Assembly: GCA_038209155.1 (NCBI GenBank)
Contig: JBBQYA010000084.1
Coordinates: 1 to 11,835 of the forward strand
DNA length: 11,835 nt
Reading direction: 5' to 3'
Source: JBBQYA01 sp038209155
GTDB lineage: Bacteria; Bacteroidota; Bacteroidia; Sphingobacteriales; Sphingobacteriaceae
In this document: one piece after another, positions 7,170 through 11,835 of the stretch
Layout: each line of letters starts with the position of its first letter
Numbering within the stretch: the first letter of the stretch is position 1
Made by a program: the position numbers and the translations under genes
The notes under the pieces: generated by a model
Database searches by the model: none
Told to the model about the DNA's origin: nothing
What the model saw: the letters and a program-made list of their open reading frames with translations, nothing else

Positions 7170-7177
7170 TACTTTAG
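7170..7177 (+). promoter_or_regulatory. Imperfect -7 box (TACTTTAG) ahead of the M43 protease
   Basis: TACTTTAG differs from TAnnTTTG at one position and ends 25 nt before the M43 protease ATG. A TTTG lies 11 nt upstream (7155-7158), closer than a standard -33 element. A 12-bp AT palindrome follows (7180-7191). Evidence is weak, and read-through from the M48 gene is equally possible. Confidence 0.25.
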
Positions 7178-7202
7178 TTATTTAATTAAATTTAACCAAA
7201 TA

Positions 7203-9275
7203 ATGAATAAAATTTTATCAAGTTCGTTTTTAATCATTGCATTAGCATTCAGCAGTTTATCAGCATTTGCTCAAACTGTAATTCCTTGTTCAACTCATGA
7301 GGAATATGAACGAATGATTAAGGAAGATCCTCAATTTGTGATCAACCAACAAAATTTAGAAGCTTTCACCCAACAATTTATTGCGGAAAGAAAGTTAAAC
7401 AAAACAGCAAAAGCTTCAGTAGTAATCCCAATTGTTTTTCATATAATTCATAATTATGGATCTGAAAACATACCTGATTCTCGCATTTTTGATCAAATGG
7501 AAATTATTAATAAAGATTTTCAACGATTAAATGCTGATACAAATAGTACAAATCCATTATTTCAATCGATAGCAGCCAATCCTGATGTAGAATTTAGATT
7601 AGCTAAAATAGACCCAAGTGGAAATTGTACGAATGGTATTGTGCGAGTGGTGTCCCCATTGACTGTTAATGCAAATAATAATGTTAAAGCATTGAGTTAC
7701 TGGCCAAACAATAAATATTTTAATATTTGGGTAGTAAGTTCTATAAGTGGAGCTCCTGCTGGATCTGTAATTTTAGGAAGATCTCAATTTCCTGGAGGCA
7801 GCAATTCTACAGATGGGATTTTATTAAGATCAGAAGTTTGCGGAAATACTACTGCGTTTAGCAATTTTGGTAGAACGCTAACTCATGAGTTGGGTCATTC
7901 ATATAATTTACGACATATTTGGGGAGATGCTACATGCGGAAATGATCAAGTAGGAGATACTCCGCCTCATAATGGACCTAATGATGGTTGTCCAAATAAT
8001 TCAACATCTAATTGTTTTGGATCAGTTAGTGTAGATATGGATGAGAATTACATGGATTATACCAATGGATCTTGTCAAAATATGTTTTCTGTTGGGCAAG
8101 ATGATAGAATGCAAGCAGTAATTTATGGTGCTGTAAATGGAAGAAATAATATGTGGACTGCAGCAAATAGATTGCTTACTGGAACTAACGATGGATATAT
8201 TGCAGGATTGTGCGCACCAAAAGCAGATTTTGCATTACAAGCGAGTGTTTGTACAAATGCTCCTGTTCAAACAAATAATTTTTCGTGGGGAGGTTCTGGT
8301 TCGTACAAATGGGTTGCGCCTGATGGCACACCTTCCATTGACACCAATAGAATCTTAAATATTCAATTTGCTAACGAAGGTATTTTTCCTATAAAGTTAG
8401 TGGTTACCAATGCTACAGGAAGTGATTCTATTACCAAGTTTATTAGAGTTATTAATCAAACATCTTCTGTATCTGCTCCATATACTGAGAATTTCGAAAT
8501 TGCAGATTTTGAACAAAAAGGGGGAGTAATTGAAAGTAAAGATGCTAAACGTTGGGAACGAACCGCCACTGTTGGTTTTTCTAATACTAATTCTTTTATC
8601 TTAAGAAATGCATCAGGCAATACATCAGGAGCAATTGATGCATTTATTTTACCAAACTTAAATTTATCAAATGTAAATACGGGGTTTTTAAAGTATAAAA
8701 GAGCTTATGCTCAAAAAAGTGCTGCGAATACCGATGTTTTGAAAGTACTTTATTCTTTTAATTGTGGTCAAACTTTCTTGCCGAAGCAAACTAGATCAGG
8801 AGCAGCTTTAGCAACTGCACCAAATTCTTCTAGTTCTACTTGGGCCCCTTCTGGTCCAACTCAATGGAAAAAAGATTCAATTGGATTGAGCAACCTCCTA
8901 AGAAAATCAAGTGCCTTAATCAAATTTGAATTTGAAGCAGGTGGCGGAAGTAATATTTATATTGATGATATAGAAATTGTAATTACAGGTGTAGTAGGAT
9001 TTTCAGAATTATTAGTAGATGGAACTTTTAACATTTTTCCTAATCCAGTAAATGATAATGCATTTATCAATTTCTCATTGATTAAACCAGAAGCTGTCAA
9101 TCTTACCGTTTTTGATTTGATCGGAAGAGAAATTAAAGTGTTAGAAAATACAAACTTAAGTAGCGGTGATCATTCTTATCGGATATCCAAAAATGATTTG
9201 CCAGAAGGAATGTATTTAATTAAATTAATGGTTGGAAATGAAAGCCAAGTGAAAAAAATAGTATTTACTGAATAA
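7203..9275 (+). CDS. Secreted M43 (cytophagalysin-type) zinc metalloprotease with type IX sorting domain
   Basis: This 690-residue secreted protease has a Sec signal peptide (1-24, ending AFAQ), a propeptide-like segment to about 70, then an M43 catalytic domain (about 72-335) starting VVIPIVFHIIHN. The zinc motif is HELGHSYNLRH (His228, Glu229, His232, His238). The Met-turn is probably Met284 in NYMDY, and CxxMFSVGQ follows. Cys245, Cys263, Cys271 and Cys291 fall where ulilysin-type enzymes have two disulfides. A PKD-like domain (about 340-418) and a jelly-roll or choice-of-anchor type domain (about 425-597) follow. The C-terminus (607-690: IFPNPVNDNA, LTVFDLIGREI, LPEGMYLIKLMV, KKIVF) is a type A sorting domain, so the protein should cross the outer membrane by the type IX system and be released or surface-anchored. 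The metzincin glycine is replaced by Asn235. The substrate is unknown; scavenging or nutritional proteolysis is an inference. A strong terminator follows. Confidence 0.94.
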   Translation: MNKILSSSFLIIALAFSSLSAFAQTVIPCSTHEEYERMIKEDPQFVINQQNLEAFTQQFIAERKLNKTAKASVVIPIVFHIIHNYGSENIPDSRIFDQMEIINKDFQRLNADTNSTNPLFQSIAANPDVEFRLAKIDPSGNCTNGIVRVVSPLTVNANNNVKALSYWPNNKYFNIWVVSSISGAPAGSVILGRSQFPGGSNSTDGILLRSEVCGNTTAFSNFGRTLTHELGHSYNLRHIWGDATCGNDQVGDTPPHNGPNDGCPNNSTSNCFGSVSVDMDENYMDYTNGSCQNMFSVGQDDRMQAVIYGAVNGRNNMWTAANRLLTGTNDGYIAGLCAPKADFALQASVCTNAPVQTNNFSWGGSGSYKWVAPDGTPSIDTNRILNIQFANEGIFPIKLVVTNATGSDSITKFIRVINQTSSVSAPYTENFEIADFEQKGGVIESKDAKRWERTATVGFSNTNSFILRNASGNTSGAIDAFILPNLNLSNVNTGFLKYKRAYAQKSAANTDVLKVLYSFNCGQTFLPKQTRSGAALATAPNSSSSTWAPSGPTQWKKDSIGLSNLLRKSSALIKFEFEAGGGSNIYIDDIEIVITGVVGFSELLVDGTFNIFPNPVNDNAFINFSLIKPEAVNLTVFDLIGREIKVLENTNLSSGDHSYRISKNDLPEGMYLIKLMVGNESQVKKIVFTE

Positions 9276-9294
9276 ATATAAATCAAAAAAGATG

Positions 9295-9329
9295 AAAAAA
9301 ATTCTGTCCGAAAGACAGAATTTTTTTTT
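9295..9329 (+). terminator. Intrinsic terminator after the M43 protease
   Basis: ATTCTGTC (9301-9308) pairs perfectly with GACAGAAT (9314-9321) around the five-base loop CGAAA, and flanking A and T runs (9295-9300 with 9322-9327) extend the stem to about 14 bp. The T run continues to 9329. This is a textbook Rho-independent terminator 20 nt after the M43 stop. The A run on the far side means it could also act on the other strand, where no gene end lies nearby. It ends 21 nt before the amidohydrolase ATG. Confidence 0.88.
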
Positions 9330-9350
9330 AACCAAATCTAAACGAATAAC

Positions 9351-10973
9351 ATGATCATACTTTTTACATTACTATTTAATTTATTAATAAAGAGTGATAA
9401 AATAAAAGCAGATGTTGTTTTTATTAATGGAAAAATATACACTGTTAATGAAAAAATGGAAGTTTCACAAGCTTTTGCTATTAAAGGTGGTAAGTTTCTG
9501 GAAGTAGGTTCTACTAAATTTATCAAAACAAAATATGAAGCAGAAAAAGTTATTAATCTGCACAATGCAGTTGTTTACCCTGGATTGATTGATGCTCATT
9601 GCCATTTTTATTTTTATGGAAAGGAGTTGAAAAATGTAGATTTAAGTAATTCAAAATCTTTTGAGGAGGTTTTGGAAAGGGTAAAAACTCATCAAAATAA
9701 ATTTAAAAATAAATGGATTATCGGCAGAGGTTGGGATCAAAATAGATGGAATAAAAAAGAATTTCCAACTAAAAATGAATTGGATATACTTTATCCAAAC
9801 ACTCCAGTTCTATTAGGGAGAATTGATTTGCATGCTGGTATTGCAAACCAAGCAGCATTAAATGCAGCAAAATTTGATAACAATACTATTATTGAAGGTG
9901 GATTAATTGAAAAGAAAGACGAACAAATGACCGGAATAATTTTGGATCGAGCTTACGATTCCTTACTTGCTGTAATTCCAAAAGATAATTTAGAGCAAAA
10001 AATATTATCTCTAAAATTAGCTGAAAAAAATGTCTTTGCTGTAGGATTAACCACGGTAGACGATGCAGGTTTGAAGTGGGATATTTTACAACTTATCGAT
10101 TCATTACAAAAAGCAAAAGAATTAAAAATTAGAATTTATGCTATGGCAGATTCTGAGCCATTTACTTTAAAAAAAGTGCTCGATCGTGGAATTTACAAAA
10201 CAGAAAGATTAAGTGTAAGATCTGTGAAAGTATTTGGAGATGGTGCTTTAGGCTCTAGAGGTGCGTGTTTATTAAATCACTACTCAGATAAAATAAATGA
10301 AAAGGGATTTTTATTACACGATAAAAATTATTTCATAAACATTGCCGACCAAGTATATAAAAAAGGATTTCAATTAAATACGCACTGTATTGGAGATTCT
10401 GCAGTTCGTTTATTGACAGATATTTACGGTATTTATTTAAAAGGTAAAAATGATTTGCGCTGGAGAATAGAACACGCACAAGTTGTAAATTTAATGGATT
10501 TGAACAAGTTCGGGGAGTTTTCTATTATTCCATCTGTACAACCTACACATGCTACCTCAGATATGGAATGGGCAGATGAGAGATTAGGAAATGAACGAAT
10601 AAAAACCGCTTATGCTTATAAAGATTTATTGAATCAAAGAGGTTTAATAGCTTCTGGAAGTGATTTTCCAGTAGAAAGCATTAATCCTTTATATGGCTTT
10701 TTTGCAGCAGTTGCAAGACAGGACCAGTATATGAAGCCCAGAAATGGTTTTCAAATAGAAAATAAATTATCGAGAGTAGAAGCTTTAAAAGCAATGACTA
10801 TCTGGGCTGCTTTTTCTAATTTTGAAGAGAGAGAAAAAGGAAGCATAGAAAAAGGAAAGTTTGCCGATTTTGTAATTTTAGATAATGACATTATGAAAGT
10901 AAAGCTTAAAAAAGCAAGAAATGCCAAAGTAATTCAAACCTGGGTTGGAGGCGAAATGGTTTATAATCAGTAG
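9351..10973 (+). CDS. YtcJ-like amidohydrolase (Amidohydro_3)
   Basis: A 540-residue metal-dependent hydrolase of the amidohydrolase superfamily, YtcJ-like branch. The N-terminal composite beta domain begins ADVVFINGKIYTVN (20-33). Metal-site residues are DAHCH (81-85, with the HxH pair), a VKVFGDGALGSRG block (292-303) in which Lys293 is a candidate bridging residue, His345 in THCIGD, His375 in IEHAQ, and the acid Asp438 in GSDFPVE. The C-terminal block GSIEKGKFADFVILD (497-511) is typical. Family members hydrolyse C-N bonds of cyclic or amide substrates; the substrate cannot be told here. The first 13 residues are hydrophobic but short, without lipobox or clear cleavage site, so export to the periplasm is possible but uncertain. 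The start is the only ATG before the domain. It lies just after a terminator and has no visible promoter or Shine-Dalgarno sequence. It converges on the next gene with a 4-nt gap. Confidence 0.92.
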   Translation: MIILFTLLFNLLIKSDKIKADVVFINGKIYTVNEKMEVSQAFAIKGGKFLEVGSTKFIKTKYEAEKVINLHNAVVYPGLIDAHCHFYFYGKELKNVDLSNSKSFEEVLERVKTHQNKFKNKWIIGRGWDQNRWNKKEFPTKNELDILYPNTPVLLGRIDLHAGIANQAALNAAKFDNNTIIEGGLIEKKDEQMTGIILDRAYDSLLAVIPKDNLEQKILSLKLAEKNVFAVGLTTVDDAGLKWDILQLIDSLQKAKELKIRIYAMADSEPFTLKKVLDRGIYKTERLSVRSVKVFGDGALGSRGACLLNHYSDKINEKGFLLHDKNYFINIADQVYKKGFQLNTHCIGDSAVRLLTDIYGIYLKGKNDLRWRIEHAQVVNLMDLNKFGEFSIIPSVQPTHATSDMEWADERLGNERIKTAYAYKDLLNQRGLIASGSDFPVESINPLYGFFAAVARQDQYMKPRNGFQIENKLSRVEALKAMTIWAAFSNFEEREKGSIEKGKFADFVILDNDIMKVKLKKARNAKVIQTWVGGEMVYNQ

Positions 10974-10977
10974 TTAT

Positions 10978-11397
10978 CTATGGAATGTAAACACTTCTAG
11001 TGTCACTACTCACAAGTATACCGTCTAGTTCAATATTTAATTTTAATTCTATCGTTTTGTTTTTTAAGTCCTTACTTATTAAAAAGTTAACCCTACCATT
11101 TTCTTTTAATTTGTAAAATATAGATTTGTTGTTTAGATAGAAATAAGGATTAAGAAACCTTTTAGGTTTCGAGAAATTTTGATTATTGTAAAACTCAGGT
11201 AGAGTATTAATTCCAATATCAAGATAAACGGATCCAATAGTTCCATTAGAAGTTAAAGAATCTTTAATTATAACATCAGAAAACCTTGCTAGAGCTAAAT
11301 CTGTATCAAAAGGATTAGTATTTAATTCGTCTGGCAATCTATCCTTACAATTCGTTAAGAATAAGATTAAGGAAATAAAAAGTATAAAATTTTTCAT
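10978..11397 (-). CDS. Small hypothetical lipoprotein
   Basis: This 139-residue protein starts with a lipoprotein signal: Lys2, a hydrophobic run (4-14) and the lipobox LTNC with Cys17. The residues after the cysteine (KDRLPDEL) are charged. KD directly after the cysteine vaguely recalls the surface-lipoprotein export signal of some Flavobacteriia, but the match is too short to rely on. The rest looks like a single beta-rich domain with alternating hydrophobic residues (VYLDIGI, PYFYLNN, VNFLI, IELKLNIELDGI) and several Phe/Tyr. I do not recognise a family. Its ATG overlaps the TGA of the upstream membrane-protein gene by four bases (ATGA), so the two are almost certainly co-expressed and may act together in the envelope. 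It ends 4 nt from the convergent amidohydrolase stop, and no terminator is visible between them. Confidence 0.72.
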   Translation of the reverse strand: MKNFILFISLILFLTNCKDRLPDELNTNPFDTDLALARFSDVIIKDSLTSNGTIGSVYLDIGINTLPEFYNNQNFSKPKRFLNPYFYLNNKSIFYKLKENGRVNFLISKDLKNKTIELKLNIELDGILVSSDTRSVYIP

Positions 11398-11835
11398 TTT
11401 AAAGTATAAATTAATGAAAAAGAAGTAGGTGTATTCAACATAAAATTTATTCTTGATTGCTTGTTTTCTAATTTTTTATAATGTGATTTGTAAATAAGAA
11501 TTGATGTTAAAACTCCTAAACCAGAAAGAGCAAATGATGATATTTTAGCTGTATTATATAAATCGTTTTGTTTTTTATTTTCATTATACTTTGCTTTTAT
11601 TTCAATTATTTCTAGAGGATTTTTTAAAGAATTATATTCCACTAAATTTGATTGTGCTTTATTATAATATTTATTAGCTATACTGGAAAAGAGTATACCA
11701 CCCGTAAGTGGAAGGAGAATAATTCCAGCAGAAATAAATCTATGTTTAGTTAGCTCTTTACCATATTCTCTTTTTTTCATCCTTTGTCTTATTCTTATAA
11801 TAGAATCTTCATATATCCTAAATGATCTATTTATT
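11394..11835 (-). CDS. Partial membrane protein of unknown function (5' end outside window)
   Basis: The frame stays open from the stop at 11394 to the right edge. An ATG at 11780 would give 128 residues, but the 18 codons before it (read from the edge: INRSFRIYEDSIIRIRQR) have no stop and look like coding sequence, so the real start may be beyond the window. The visible part has two hydrophobic segments, counted from Met at 11780: about 15-35 (FISAGIILLPLTGGILFSSIA) and 79-97 (ISSFALSGLGVLTSILIY). The charged stretch between them (KAKYNENKKQNDLY) is probably helical, and a hydrophilic tail ends SFSLIYTLK. The layout recalls the C-terminal hairpin of some Bacteroidota PEGA-domain or surface-repeat proteins, but that is a resemblance only. 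It overlaps the downstream lipoprotein by ATGA. Confidence 0.68.
   Translation of the reverse strand, partial: INRSFRIYEDSIIRIRQRMKKREYGKELTKHRFISAGIILLPLTGGILFSSIANKYYNKAQSNLVEYNSLKNPLEIIEIKAKYNENKKQNDLYNTAKISSFALSGLGVLTSILIYKSHYKKLENKQSRINFMLNTPTSFSLIYTLK

Noticed and set aside
7180..7191. 12-bp palindrome ATTTAATTAAAT before the M43 gene.
   Set aside because: It consists only of A and T and is likely a by-product of base composition.
8137..8358. Alternative plus-strand frame inside the M43 gene.
   Set aside because: It is wholly contained in a protein with clear domains and its translation shows no family features.
1..11835. Search for CRISPR repeats, insertion-sequence ends, tRNA genes, defence or toxin-antitoxin genes.
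   Set aside because: No regularly spaced repeats, transposase motifs, tRNA-like folds or known defence domains were seen by eye.

Overview
The window is an AT-rich chromosomal stretch that reads as a member of the phylum Bacteroidota. The strongest evidence is a secreted metalloprotease ending in a type A sorting domain for type IX secretion, a system confined essentially to this phylum. Other evidence is a DUF4783 protein next to nadC, several small lipoproteins, A/T-rich leaders mostly without Shine-Dalgarno sequences, and copies of the TAnnTTTG -7 promoter element of Bacteroidota ahead of some genes. Genus cannot be read from the sequence. I see no mobile element, tRNA, rRNA, CRISPR array or phage gene. 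Coding density is high and no gene looks broken.

Layout. At 3-2006 (+) lies a complete YyaL/DUF255 thioredoxin-domain protein. It runs tail to tail into a minus-strand pair, gpmI (4085-2568) followed by an unknown lipoprotein (2568-2014), whose stop and start codons overlap as TAATG. A 203-nt divergent region separates gpmI from a plus-strand run: a DUF4783 secreted protein (4289), nadC (4740), plsY (5681), an M48 metalloprotease lipoprotein (6340, overlapping plsY as GTGA) and a large M43 metalloprotease with a type IX sorting tail (7203-9275). A strong intrinsic terminator (9295-9329) closes that run. A YtcJ-like amidohydrolase follows (9351-10973), its start codon only 21 nt after the terminator. 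The last two genes are on the minus strand: a small lipoprotein (11397-10978) and, overlapping it by ATGA, a membrane protein whose reading frame runs off the right edge of the window.

Function. Most genes are housekeeping: glycolysis (gpmI), NAD synthesis (nadC) and phospholipid synthesis (plsY). They are mixed with envelope proteins, namely three lipoproteins, one exported DUF4783 protein and one type IX secreted protease. The overlaps suggest translational coupling of gpmI with the 184-residue lipoprotein, of plsY with the M48 protease, and of the final membrane protein with its lipoprotein.

I found no convincing new multi-gene system. The points most worth a second look are the plsY leader (a -7 box inside a short dyad, then a perfect 9-bp stem-loop), the three stop/start overlaps, the terminator pressed against the amidohydrolase start, and the unrecognised gene pair at the right edge.
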